Below, piece after piece: positions 55,705-64,000 of a DNA stretch of 64,000 bases. Source of the DNA: Gammaproteobacteria bacterium (lineage in GTDB: Bacteria > Pseudomonadota > Gammaproteobacteria > Pseudomonadales > Cellvibrionaceae); assembly GCA_004172865.1 (NCBI GenBank), contig SEBV01000017.1, positions 1 to 64,000 of the forward strand, given 5' to 3'. Each line of letters starts with the position of its first letter. The stretch's first letter is position 1. The position numbers were made by a program, and so were the translations under genes. Under the pieces are notes generated by a model, which was not told where the DNA came from, searched no databases, and saw nothing but the letters and a program-made list of their open reading frames with translations.

Positions 55705-55956
55705 AAACTAATCTCTTGGGTTGTAATAAAAGGGATAGACACAATAATCTAGTAAATCGGGATAAACATCTCAGGTCATTTAGGTAGACGCCCACTCTAG
55801 ATAATGGGGCGCAACTTGAGAATTTTAAATGCGTAATGAGACTTCAGGTTCTACGTAAAAAAATGTATAACAGATGCCTTAATAAAATTTATTCAAGCGC
55901 TGCAAAAAAAAGCACGCCACGCCGCTCAAGATGCCACATTTACAGGAAGCCTTAGC

Positions 55957-56580
55957 ATGACATTTGTAAGAATTTTGTTGGTTTTATTATTACCCTTGGG
56001 CGCTTGTGTAGCACAGGCCAAACAGCCAACAATTTTAGTGATGGGTGACAGCTTAAGCGCAGGCTATGGCATTCAACTTGAGCAAAGCTGGGTGACGCTA
56101 TTACAGCAAGAGTTGGTTAAAAACGCACAAGCAAAAGTCATTAATGCCAGCGTCAGTGGCGAAACAACAGGTGGTGGTTTGACTCGATTGCCGACTTTGT
56201 TGAGCACTCACAAGCCGGAAATTGTTGTTATTGAATTAGGTGGTAATGATGGTCTACGCGGTCAGCCGCTAAATATTTTGCAAAATAATTTACAGTCCAT
56301 GATCACTGCGAGCGAAACTGCAGGTGCAAAAATATTATTGATAGGAATGCAAATACCAACAAATTACGGCCCGCGTTACACCAAACAATTTAAAGAAGTT
56401 TATTCGACACTTGCTGAAAAAAATAAAATTTCGCTTGTGCCGTTTTTATTAGAAGATGTGGCACTTCACAGCGAACTTATTCAACGAGATGGTATTCACC
56501 CTACTGCAGAAGCACAACCTATTCTATTGAAAAATGTATTGCCGACCTTACTACCGATAATTGCTAGTACTAGTAAATAA
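55957..56580 (+). CDS. tesA: Periplasmic SGNH esterase/thioesterase I
   Basis: 207 residues with a signal peptide (MTFVRILLVLLLPLGACVAQ). SGNH hydrolase blocks: GDSLSAGYG with Ser32, GGNDGLRG with Asn97, and DGIHPTAEAQ with Asp178 and His181. E. coli TesA (thioesterase I/protease I/lysophospholipase L1) cleaves acyl-CoA and lysophospholipids. Divergent from ybbA-ybbP and tail-to-tail with recJ (4-base gap). Confidence 0.95.
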   Translation: MTFVRILLVLLLPLGACVAQAKQPTILVMGDSLSAGYGIQLEQSWVTLLQQELVKNAQAKVINASVSGETTGGGLTRLPTLLSTHKPEIVVIELGGNDGLRGQPLNILQNNLQSMITASETAGAKILLIGMQIPTNYGPRYTKQFKEVYSTLAEKNKISLVPFLLEDVALHSELIQRDGIHPTAEAQPILLKNVLPTLLPIIASTSK

Positions 56581-56584
56581 TAAT

Positions 56585-58315
56585 TTATATCGCCTCAATA
56601 TAATCCACCATAAGTTGAACTGTTTTGTTGCCGCGAAATTCATTTATATCCAAACGGTAAGCCACCTTCACTTTTTTCGCTTGTGTGTTGGGCCAAAGCT
56701 TTACATCAACATTAAATGCGATTGCGTCAACCAACTGCTGACCTTGTGAATCTACACCTAAAGTCATTTTCAAATGTTTTTCGCCGAGAATTTTTTGTTG
56801 GACTAAAAAGAATTCGCCATCAAAAATAGGCTCTGGAAAATGCTGCCCCCAAGGGCCAGCTTCACGCAATTGTTGTGCTAGTGTCAAATTGAAATCTTGC
56901 TCCTGCAAAGCACCGTCGCTAAGTACCAATGGAGACAAATCATCTTGCGTTAATTGGCGGCGCACTTCTTCGTCAAAAGCTTTTGTAAATGCCGGAAAGT
57001 TTTCAAGCGTCAAACTCATCCCGGCAGCCATTGCGTGGCCACCAAATTTTTGTAGAAGTTCTGGATGGCGTGCTGCTATGGCATCCAGCGCATCGCGAAT
57101 ATGAAAACCTTGAATCGAACGCGCAGAGCCTTTTATTTGGCCCTCACCAGCATCGGCAAATACAATTGTTGGTCGGTGATATTTATCTTTAATTCGCGAT
57201 GCCAGAATTCCAATTACACCTTGATGCCAGGTTTCATCAAATAAACACACGCCCCAAGGCAAGGATTTCTCATCTGCATTTAAAACTTTTTGCAGCATGC
57301 CCATGGCTTCTTGCTGCATTCCTGTTTCAATGGATTTTCTATCCCGATTCAAATCATCCATTTGCATTGCCATTTCACGAGCAAGCGATTCGCTCTCGCA
57401 CATTAAACATTGAATACCGAGCGACATATCATCCAACCGCCCCGCCGCATTTAAACGCGGGCCAAGCGCAAAACCAAAATCACTGGCAACAACTTTTTGT
57501 GCGGACTTTCCAGCAATTTCCAGTAGCGCTTTTATTCCTGGGCGAGCAACACCGGCGCGAATTCGCTGTAAACCCTGCGACACTAAAATACGATTGTTGT
57601 GATCGAGTGGAACAACATCCGCCACAGTTCCCAATGCAACCAAATCTAAAAAGCTCGCCATATTGGGCTCAGCAATTCCGCTTTCGGTAAACCATCCCAT
57701 TTGACGAAGTTCAGCACGCAGTGCGTTCATCACATAAAAAATAACACCAACACCCGCAAGATTTTTACTGGGAAATTCGCAGCCGGGTTGATTGGGATTT
57801 ACAATCGCATCGGCATCAGGCAATTCGTTGCCCGGCAAATGGTGATCAGTAACGATTACCGCAATTCCCAAATCGCGAGCAGCTTGCACTCCTTCAATAC
57901 TGGAGATTCCATTATCAACTGTGATAATAAGATCTGGCTGCTGCATCGCCGCTACAGCAACAATTTCTGGCGTTAATCCATAACCGTATTCAAAACGGTT
58001 CGGCACTAAAAAATCTACATTTTGCAAACCCATTGCGCGCAAGGCCAAAACCGCAAGCGCACTACTGGTCGCGCCATCAGCGTCAAAATCACCAACAATA
58101 ATTATTTTTGCTTGTGCAACAACGGCATCCGCCAACAAAGCAACAGCCTCTTGTAGACCTTTAAAATTTGGCTTGTGAAGCTGCGCTAATTGATATTGCA
58201 ATTCATATTGCTGTTGGACTCCACGCACACCGTAGATGCGTTGCAAAAGTGGATGAAGTGAATCATCAAACTGAGGTTGTAATTCGATTGAGCGACGCTT
58301 GATAATTTTTTGCAT
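56585..58315 (-). CDS. recJ: Single-strand DNA exonuclease RecJ
   Basis: 5'-3' exonuclease of recombination and mismatch repair, 576 residues from the ATG at 58315 (E. coli RecJ is 577). DHH-family motifs: VGDFDADGATSSALAVLAL, ITVDNGISS, VIVTDHHLPG, and the C-terminal DHHA1 motif KFGGHAMAAGMSLTLENF. The TTG at 58336 lies inside the thrC terminator stem and is rejected as a start. It follows thrC as in Pseudomonas. Confidence 0.95.
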   Translation of the reverse strand: MQKIIKRRSIELQPQFDDSLHPLLQRIYGVRGVQQQYELQYQLAQLHKPNFKGLQEAVALLADAVVAQAKIIIVGDFDADGATSSALAVLALRAMGLQNVDFLVPNRFEYGYGLTPEIVAVAAMQQPDLIITVDNGISSIEGVQAARDLGIAVIVTDHHLPGNELPDADAIVNPNQPGCEFPSKNLAGVGVIFYVMNALRAELRQMGWFTESGIAEPNMASFLDLVALGTVADVVPLDHNNRILVSQGLQRIRAGVARPGIKALLEIAGKSAQKVVASDFGFALGPRLNAAGRLDDMSLGIQCLMCESESLAREMAMQMDDLNRDRKSIETGMQQEAMGMLQKVLNADEKSLPWGVCLFDETWHQGVIGILASRIKDKYHRPTIVFADAGEGQIKGSARSIQGFHIRDALDAIAARHPELLQKFGGHAMAAGMSLTLENFPAFTKAFDEEVRRQLTQDDLSPLVLSDGALQEQDFNLTLAQQLREAGPWGQHFPEPIFDGEFFLVQQKILGEKHLKMTLGVDSQGQQLVDAIAFNVDVKLWPNTQAKKVKVAYRLDINEFRGNKTVQLMVDYIEAI

Positions 58316-58335
58316 AGTTCGATAACTCAGAAACA

Positions 58336-58369
58336 AAAACGCCGCATTAGCAAACCAATGCGGCGTTTT
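58336..58369 (-). terminator. Intrinsic terminator of thrC
   Basis: AAAACGCCGCATT (58336-58348) pairs perfectly with AATGCGGCGTTTT (58357-58369). On the minus strand it is followed by TTTTTGTTTC. It lies 20 bases after the thrC stop and before recJ. Confidence 0.9.
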
Positions 58370-58388
58370 GATAAACGAAAATTAAAAA

Positions 58389-59783
58389 TTACTTCCGCAC
58401 ATTTGCTGTAATAAATTGTTGAACCTGTAACAAATCCAGCGGCAGTACTTTGTAACGTTCTTCACGTTCAAATAAATCGCTCATGTGATGCGGCAATTTT
58501 GGATCTTCCGCCTGCCCTGCTTTGCGAACTGAATCGGGGAATTTTGCAGGATGCGCAGTTGCCAAACAAATTATTGGAATGTCTTTACGACGGCGAGTTT
58601 TACGCGCGGCCTCAACACCGATAGCAGTGTGCGGATCGAGCAGATATTCGGTGCGTTCAAACACATCGCGAATCACATCGACAGTCACATCATCATTAAC
58701 GCCGTAGCTGGTAAATAATTCACGCGCGCGTGACAGCGCAGATTCATTCAATACCATGCTGCCGGATTTGAAATCTTCCATTAATTGGCGAATTGCTGAA
58801 CCATCACGATCATACAAATCAAACAACATACGCTCAAAGTTGCTCGATACCATGATATCCATACTTGGCGATAAGGTATGTTGCAATTTATTTTTGCTGT
58901 GATCATTACTGCTAATGCAACGATGCAAAATGTCATTGCTGTTTGTGGCAATCACTAATTGATCGATCGGCAAACCCATTTTCTTTGCCAGATAGCCCGC
59001 AAAAATATCGCCGAAGTTTCCGGTAGGAACTGAATAAGCAACGGGGCGATGCGGAGCACCCACTGCAAGTGCAGAATAAAAATAATAAACGATCTGCGCC
59101 ATAATGCGCGCCCAGTTAATTGAATTCACTGCGACTAACTGACGGCCTTCTGGCAAAAATGATTGATCGCCAAAACTTGCTTTCACCATATTTTGGCAAT
59201 CGTCGAAGTTGCCTTCGAGTGCTATATTAAAAACATTTGGAGCGAGCACAGTTGTCATTTGACGGCGCTGTACATCAGACACGCGATTGTGCGGATGCAT
59301 AATAAAAATATCGATATTGTCGCAACGACGACAACCTTCAATTGCAGCCGAACCTGTATCACCAGAAGTTGCGCCCATCACCACAACTTTTTGATTACGC
59401 TTTTTCAACAAGTGATCAAGCAAGTGACCTAAAAACTGTAATGCGAAATCTTTAAACGCGAGCGTTGGGCCTTGAAACAGTTCAAGAATAAATTCGTTGT
59501 GACCAGTTTGCACCAAAGGTGCAATTGCATCGTGACGGAAAGTTGCGTAAGAGTCGGCGATAATTTTTTTGAATTCTTCATCAGAAACAGCGCCCGCAAC
59601 AAAAGGCTTCATTACATTAAAAGCAAGCTCTTGATAAGAGAGACCAGCCCAGGATGCAATTTCTTCTTTTGAAAATGTTGGTAAAGTTTCTGGCACATAC
59701 AACCCGCCATCAGGAGCCAAGCCTGTTAATACTACTTCTTCAAAAGAAAGCGCTGGCGCTAGGCCGCGAGTACTGATGTATTT
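58389..59783 (-). CDS. thrC: Threonine synthase
   Basis: PLP enzyme converting O-phosphohomoserine to threonine. The PLP Lys is in GPTLAFKDFALQFLGHLL, and the GATSGDTGSAAIEG and PTGNFGDIFAGYLAKKMGL motifs are present. I start at the GTG at 59783, which gives the family N-terminus MKYISTRGLAPALSF and 464 residues; the 21-residue upstream in-frame extension includes the ribosome-binding site (AAAGG). It lies 79 bases after hom. Confidence 0.95.
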   Translation of the reverse strand, partial: KYISTRGLAPALSFEEVVLTGLAPDGGLYVPETLPTFSKEEIASWAGLSYQELAFNVMKPFVAGAVSDEEFKKIIADSYATFRHDAIAPLVQTGHNEFILELFQGPTLAFKDFALQFLGHLLDHLLKKRNQKVVVMGATSGDTGSAAIEGCRRCDNIDIFIMHPHNRVSDVQRRQMTTVLAPNVFNIALEGNFDDCQNMVKASFGDQSFLPEGRQLVAVNSINWARIMAQIVYYFYSALAVGAPHRPVAYSVPTGNFGDIFAGYLAKKMGLPIDQLVIATNSNDILHRCISSNDHSKNKLQHTLSPSMDIMVSSNFERMLFDLYDRDGSAIRQLMEDFKSGSMVLNESALSRARELFTSYGVNDDVTVDVIRDVFERTEYLLDPHTAIGVEAARKTRRRKDIPIICLATAHPAKFPDSVRKAGQAEDPKLPHHMSDLFEREERYKVLPLDLLQVQQFITANVRK

Positions 59784-59862
59784 CACGTTAATTAACCTTT
59801 TACAAAATTTCTTTTTCCGTTCGCTATAAAACACGAACGGTTTCATTAATCTTTAGCTAAAT

Positions 59863-61203
59863 CTATTTCAACGACTCAACACGGATTCGAACAACCGGCG
59901 CAGAAATAGAATCAAGCGATTCAATTTTACCAATGGCTGCAATCATTTTCTTTTCTTGTACGCGATTGGTCAGCAAAATCAGCGGCACATTTGATTCACC
60001 TTCTTTCGCTTCTTTTTGAATCATGGCTTCGATACTGATGCCAGAATCGCTCAAAATGGTAGCGACTTTCGACAACACTCCAGGCTTATCCAAGGCTGAC
60101 ATACGCAGGTAATAAGCGGTTTCAATATCTTCGATGGGCACATTTTTTTGCTCAGTGACAAACTCATCCTGGAAACCAAGATAAGGCACACGATGCGCGG
60201 GATCAGCCAACAAGGTACGCGCAACATCAACAATATCGCCTACCACTGACGAACCCGTCGGCTCAGCACCAGCACCAGCACCGTAATATAAAGTTGGGCC
60301 AACCGCATCGCCTTTTACCAAGACTGCATTCATCACACCATCGACATTGGCGATTAAACGCTTCTCGGGAATCAGCGTTGGGTTTACATGTAATTCGATA
60401 CCGCCAGCTGAGCGACGTGCAATGCCCAAGTGCTTAATGCGGTAGCCAAGCTCTTCTGCGTAATTCACGTCTTCAGTAGAAATTTTGGTGATGCCTTCGG
60501 TAAAGACTTTTTTCACATCCAGCGGAATACCAAATGCAAGTGAAGCCAAAATTACCAGTTTATGGGCAGCATCAATACCTTCCACATCGAAGGTTGGATC
60601 GGCTTCGGCATAACCTAATTCTTGCGCTTCTTTAAGCACATCTTCAAAGGTGCGACCTTTATCGCGCATCTCAGTGAGAATAAAGTTGGTGGTACCGTTG
60701 ATAATGCCGGCTAGCCATTCAATCTTGTTGGCCGCCAAACCTTCGCGGATCGACTTAATAATAGGAATGCCGCCTGCAACCGCCGCCTCAAACGCAACGA
60801 TTACACCTTTAGCTTTAGCCGCTGCGAAAATCACATCGCCGTGATGGGCAATTAGCGCTTTGTTAGCAGTGACTACATGCTTGCCATTGGCAATCGCCGT
60901 CAACACCAAATCTTTAGCGATAGTCGTGCCGCCGATTAATTCAACAACGATATCGACCGCAGGATTATTCACCACATCGAAAATATCGCGCGTTACATTG
61001 TAAGAAGAAGTATCGACTTTTGGATTGTCGCGACGCGCACCAATTTGAATAATGGAAACATTGCAGCCTGAGCGCGCATCAATGAGACCTTTGTTGCGAG
61101 TCAGAATGTTTACAGTACCGCCGGCGACGGTTCCAAGACCGCAGATGCCCACGTTTACGGTGCGCGCAGAATTGACTGGATTCAAGTAGATTCCCCTAAG
61201 CAT
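59863..61203 (-). CDS. hom: Homoserine dehydrogenase
   Basis: Reduces aspartate semialdehyde to homoserine. NAD(P) site VGICGLGTVAGGTVNIL, in which the usual third Gly of GxGxxG is Ala; catalytic region GGIPIIKSIREGLAAN, FILTEMRD and EADPTFDVEGIDAAHKLVIL (quoted EADPTFDVEGIDAAHKLVI). A C-terminal ACT domain (about 360-440: ALDKPGVLSKVATILSDSGI) should give threonine feedback. 446 residues, monofunctional type. Pairs with thrC downstream. Confidence 0.96.
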   Translation of the reverse strand: MLRGIYLNPVNSARTVNVGICGLGTVAGGTVNILTRNKGLIDARSGCNVSIIQIGARRDNPKVDTSSYNVTRDIFDVVNNPAVDIVVELIGGTTIAKDLVLTAIANGKHVVTANKALIAHHGDVIFAAAKAKGVIVAFEAAVAGGIPIIKSIREGLAANKIEWLAGIINGTTNFILTEMRDKGRTFEDVLKEAQELGYAEADPTFDVEGIDAAHKLVILASLAFGIPLDVKKVFTEGITKISTEDVNYAEELGYRIKHLGIARRSAGGIELHVNPTLIPEKRLIANVDGVMNAVLVKGDAVGPTLYYGAGAGAEPTGSSVVGDIVDVARTLLADPAHRVPYLGFQDEFVTEQKNVPIEDIETAYYLRMSALDKPGVLSKVATILSDSGISIEAMIQKEAKEGESNVPLILLTNRVQEKKMIAAIGKIESLDSISAPVVRIRVESLK

Positions 61204-61340
61204 GACAGCAGATTAATAAAACGATTGAAAGTCAGGCAAAAACGCCTGTTTTCAAAAAAGACGGCCACCATACTCAGGGAATTCAGGGCTGTCAATGTGC
61301 CAGCCCTGATGAAAAGCGAAGTTATGCGGAAAAACGAAAA

Positions 61341-62105
61341 TTACAAAATACCCAGCTCTTTTGCCAGCTGTTCAGGCGGCAAATAACCGAGTCTGATCTC
61401 ACCGCTAGGCATCCAAATCGCCGGCGTAGCGTTAACACCAACTCGGGCACCGAGTGCAAATTCTGCAGCAACCGGGTTATCACATTTTAAGGTTGGTAAC
61501 GATTGATCTTCTTTCAGCATGGTTAAGGCTTTTTGTTTATCTTTAGAACACCAGGCCGTTTCAAGTTTGGATGCAGAATCACTAGGAATACCGGCACGAG
61601 GGAATGCCAGGTAGCGAACTTCAATACCTAATTTATTGTATCCCGCCATTTCACTGTTCAGCTTACGGCAGTAACCGCAATCAACATCTGTAAATACATA
61701 AACCACAGCTTTAGTTTGTGCCGCTGGTTTAAAAATAATGGAGTCTTTTGGATTAACTGTTGCTAGCATTTTTTTACGCTCTGCAACCATCACCGGATCT
61801 TCCCATTTGGTAAGACCACTGGTGTTTACATTAAAAATTTCGCCCTGGATAAATTTATTGCCGTCAGCCGTTACCAGAACATCGCTGCCACCAATTTGAA
61901 CAAGATAAAGACCATCAATAGGTGACGCACGCACGGAGGTTACTTTGTATTGTGGAATGGCTTTTTCCAATTTTGCAGTGATAATCGCTTCAGGTGTTTG
62001 ACGTTTAACCAAACTTCCCGCAGCGGGTGCATCTGCAGCGTAACTTGCACTCATACAGCAGATGGCCAATAGACCAACGCAGCTAGACAGGTATTTTTTT
62101 ATCAT
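61341..62105 (-). CDS. dsbC: Thiol:disulfide interchange protein DsbC
   Basis: Periplasmic disulfide isomerase, 254 residues. Signal peptide to about 24 (SASYAADA), N-terminal dimerisation domain (about 35-95), and thioredoxin domain with the active site CGYC at 143-146 (FTDVDCGYCRKLN). Two further Cys (in AWCSKDK and LKCDNP) correspond to the second, structural disulfide; the cis-Pro is in VNATPAIWM. Lies between xerD and hom as in Pseudomonas. Confidence 0.96.
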   Translation of the reverse strand: MIKKYLSSCVGLLAICCMSASYAADAPAAGSLVKRQTPEAIITAKLEKAIPQYKVTSVRASPIDGLYLVQIGGSDVLVTADGNKFIQGEIFNVNTSGLTKWEDPVMVAERKKMLATVNPKDSIIFKPAAQTKAVVYVFTDVDCGYCRKLNSEMAGYNKLGIEVRYLAFPRAGIPSDSASKLETAWCSKDKQKALTMLKEDQSLPTLKCDNPVAAEFALGARVGVNATPAIWMPSGEIRLGYLPPEQLAKELGIL

Positions 62106-62161
62106 AATAATCTCCGAAATCTATCATTAAAGTACTTCAAAACTATCATTAAATATCGCTG

Positions 62162-63088
62162 CTATCCGCGTGGATGATGCGCTACATGTTGCGCTTTCAT
62201 TCGCGTTCGGGCGATGTGCGTGTAAATCTGGGTTGTTGATAAGTCACTATGTCCTAACAACAACTGTACAACTCTTAAATCGGCGCCATGATTCAGCAAG
62301 TGAGTTGCAAATGCGTGCCTGAGTGTATGTGGCGACAAAGACTTTTCAATGCCAGCAACCTGCGCCCAATGTTTAATGCGATGCCAAAAAGTTTGGCGAG
62401 TCATCAACTGCGCGCGCGAACTAGGGAATACTACTTCATTCGGCAAATTATTCAGCAAAAAAGGTCTCGCTTCGCGAAAATATTTTTCTAACCAGGCGGC
62501 TGCTTCCTCGCCCATAGGAATTAAACGCTCTTTGCTGCCTTTACCCATCACTCGAATAACGTTTTGGCGTAGATTAATTTGCGACATGGTTAAAGAAACT
62601 AATTCTGTTACACGTAAGCCGCAGGCGTAGAGTACTTCAAGCATGGTTCGGTCACGCAAACCGAGTGGATCATCTATATCCGGCGCAGCGAGCAAATTTT
62701 CGACATCCAATTCTGTTAAAGATTTCGGCAACGAGCGTGGTAATTTTGGGCTCTCGATTAATGCCAAAGGATTTTCTTGCAAAACTCCTTCGCGTAATTG
62801 ATGGCGATAAAATCCGCGAACGCAGGAAAGAAATCGCGCTGTCGAACGGCTATTTAATTTTTTATCGTGACGAGCGGCCAAATAACTCAACACAACGCTG
62901 GCATCCACATGCAATAAATCTTTGCCCTGCTCCATCAGCCACTGCGCAAACAAAGTTAAATCCGTGCGATAGGAATCGAGTGAGTTTTTGCTTAAGCCTT
63001 TTTCCATCCAGATCGCATCGAGATATAGAGCGATAATGGATTCTTCGTTAGCTGATATTGTTTTTGGTTCAGTCAAAGTAAGCACCAC
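62162..63088 (-). CDS. xerD: Site-specific tyrosine recombinase XerD
   Basis: With XerC resolves chromosome dimers at dif. 308 residues. N-terminal core-binding domain (about 20-110) and catalytic domain with Arg in YACGLRVTELVSL, Lys in MGKGSKERLIP, His-x2-Arg in SPHTLRHAFATHLLNHG, His in LLGHSDLSTTQIYTHI and the Tyr nucleophile in that last motif. The gene starts with GTG. Context beside dsbC supports XerD rather than XerC. Confidence 0.95.
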   Translation of the reverse strand: MVLTLTEPKTISANEESIIALYLDAIWMEKGLSKNSLDSYRTDLTLFAQWLMEQGKDLLHVDASVVLSYLAARHDKKLNSRSTARFLSCVRGFYRHQLREGVLQENPLALIESPKLPRSLPKSLTELDVENLLAAPDIDDPLGLRDRTMLEVLYACGLRVTELVSLTMSQINLRQNVIRVMGKGSKERLIPMGEEAAAWLEKYFREARPFLLNNLPNEVVFPSSRAQLMTRQTFWHRIKHWAQVAGIEKSLSPHTLRHAFATHLLNHGADLRVVQLLLGHSDLSTTQIYTHIARTRMKAQHVAHHPRG

Positions 63089-63120
63089 ATAAATAGTAGA
63101 GCGACTGTACCAGAAAACAA

Positions 63121-63150
63121 AAAGCCAGAGCAGTTTCCTGCCCTGGCTTT
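63121..63150 (-). terminator. Intrinsic terminator of rplS
   Basis: AAAGCCAG plus GCAG (63121-63133) pairs with CTGC plus CTGGCTTT (63138-63150), with one internal mismatch and a 4-base loop. On the minus strand it is followed by TTGTTTTC. Confidence 0.85.
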
Positions 63151-63161
63151 TGCGGTAATAG

Positions 63162-63181
63162 CGGGCAAAAATATTTGCCCG
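63162..63181 (-). repeat. Second hairpin between rplS and its terminator
   Basis: CGGGCAAA (63162-63169) and TTTGCCCG (63174-63181) form a perfect 8-base stem with an AATA loop, 7 bases after the rplS stop. It may protect the 3' end or act with the following terminator. Confidence 0.55.
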
Positions 63182-63187
63182 AAACTA

Positions 63188-63538
63188 TTAAACCAATTTT
63201 TCTTTAATACGTGCAGCTTTACCAGTAAGGTCGCGCAGATAGTAAAGTTTAGCTTGACGCACATCACCACGACGCTTAACGGTGATGCTTTCGATTTGGC
63301 GTGAGTGAGTTTGGAAAGTACGCTCAACACCTACACCGTGAGAAATCTTACGTACGGTGAAAGCAGAGTTCAAACCACGGCTGCGAATTGCAATTACAAC
63401 GCCTTCAAAAGCCTGTGAACGCACGCGATCACCTTCTTTTACTTGCACTTGAACTACAACAGTATCACCTGGCGAAAACTCAGGTACGTTGGTTTTTAAT
63501 TGCTCGGCTTCTAACGCCAGAATAATTTTGTTAGTCAT
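63188..63538 (-). CDS. rplS: 50S ribosomal protein L19
   Basis: 116-residue ribosomal protein at the 30S-50S interface. Typical sequence: [20 protein letters not shown], then [20 protein letters not shown] and [20 protein letters not shown]. It lies 32 bases after trmD, the end of the rpsP-rimM-trmD-rplS operon. Confidence 0.98.
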   Translation of the reverse strand: MTNKIILALEAEQLKTNVPEFSPGDTVVVQVQVKEGDRVRSQAFEGVVIAIRSRGLNSAFTVRKISHGVGVERTFQTHSRQIESITVKRRGDVRQAKLYYLRDLTGKAARIKEKLV

Positions 63539-63570
63539 TGATATTCTCCTAAGAGTCTATAGCTTCACAG

Positions 63571-64000
63571 CTAGAGTGTGTCGTTATCAAGGTCCCGACG
63601 AAAATCCGTCAACAGCTTTTGCTGTTCCTCGGTTAAGTTTATTGCTTGCAATAAATCTGGCCTTTTCAGCCATGTTCGCCCTAACGCTTGCTTCAAGCGC
63701 CAGCGCCGAATCAGTTCATGGTTACCAGACATTAAAACCTCTGGAACCCTCATGCCTTCAAATTCTTCCGGACGAGTGTAATGCGGGCAATCTAACAATC
63801 CCGCCGTAAACGAATCTTGCTCTGCCGACAGTGCGTGCCCTAAAGCCCCCGGAATTAACCGCGTTACCGCATCTATCAACACCATCGCCGGCAACTCGCC
63901 TCCACTTAAGACATAATCACCGATGGACCATTCTTCATCGATAACTGTATCCAGCAAACGTTCGTCGATACCTTCGTAGCGTCCCGCGATCAAAATCATA
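63571..64000 (-). CDS. trmD: tRNA (guanine-37-N1)-methyltransferase, C-terminal part
   Basis: Methylates G37 next to the anticodon, preventing frameshifts. The 5' end lies beyond the window. The visible 142 residues include the knot motif [40 protein letters not shown] and the tRNA-binding region [20 protein letters not shown] and [19 protein letters not shown]. The Met at 63999 is internal, not the start. Upstream of rplS in the usual operon. Confidence 0.97.
   Translation of the reverse strand, partial: MILIAGRYEGIDERLLDTVIDEEWSIGDYVLSGGELPAMVLIDAVTRLIPGALGHALSAEQDSFTAGLLDCPHYTRPEEFEGMRVPEVLMSGNHELIRRWRLKQALGRTWLKRPDLLQAINLTEEQQKLLTDFRRDLDNDTL

Noticed and set aside
57199-57690. 163-codon open frame on the plus strand inside recJ
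   Set aside because: It lies entirely antisense to recJ, which has complete DHH motifs, and its translation has no recognisable features.
62665-63036. 123-codon plus-strand frame
   Set aside because: It is antisense to xerD, which is complete with all catalytic residues.
1-64000. tRNA, rRNA, CRISPR, IS element or prophage
   Set aside because: Reading both strands I saw no cloverleaf with conserved tRNA motifs, no regularly spaced repeats, no transposase or phage genes. A tRNAscan or Rfam search could still find a small RNA that I missed.

Overview
This window is a stretch of ordinary chromosome from a gammaproteobacterium. The gene order closely follows the Pseudomonas-type arrangement (leuCD, leuB, asd, fimV, truA, trpF, accD, folC, SPOR protein, cvpA, purF, metZ; and trmD, rplS, xerD, dsbC, hom, thrC, recJ). 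The moderate base composition, the Asp/Glu-rich protein tails and a carbohydrate-binding module fused to a membrane glycosyltransferase suggest a Cellvibrio-like member of the Cellvibrionaceae. That placement is an inference. No rRNA, tRNA, CRISPR array, insertion sequence or prophage was found.

Layout. 1-2 kb: 5' part of gyrA and a diguanylate cyclase. 2-5.2 kb: rluB and the condensin partners scpB-scpA. 5.3-6.3 kb: a second-type methionine aminopeptidase overlapped by a ParD-like ribbon-helix-helix gene behind a near-perfect palindrome. 6.4-12.5 kb: small housekeeping genes (yjdM, yciO, trpH, a membrane protein, yciI, an SH3 protein, a Bacteroidetes-like pdxJ, an RNA methyltransferase, a DsbA/FrnE-like protein). 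12.5-18.2 kb: ammonium transporter, then the MoxR-DUF58-TgpA operon. 18.3-32.2 kb: a long minus-strand run of metZ, purF, cvpA, SPOR protein, folC, accD, trpABF, truA and fimV. 32.5-38.8 kb: asd and the leucine genes with a divergent LysR regulator; a pagL-like lipid A deacylase lies on the opposite strand between leuD and leuB. 38.9-43.3 kb: outer-membrane protein, then mtaD-ubiG-mupP-yciK.

43.3-49.3 kb is the most accessory-looking part. It holds an autoregulated MerR-family gene with altered metal ligands. Next to it is a tight five-gene operon: a small His/Cys-rich protein, a GtrA flippase, a GtrB-type polyprenyl-phosphate glycosyltransferase, and two large GT-C membrane proteins, one carrying an NPCBM domain and the other an extracytoplasmic beta-rich domain. 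This looks like a glycan-decoration system. 49.3-64 kb: MATE exporter, Pit phosphate transporter, an FtsX-type ABC exporter divergent from tesA, recJ, thrC-hom, dsbC, xerD, rplS and the 3' part of trmD.

Best candidates for something undescribed are the ParD-like/MetAP operon at 5.3-6.3 kb and the glycosylation operon at 44.0-49.3 kb. Family assignments rest on motif reading, not on database searches.
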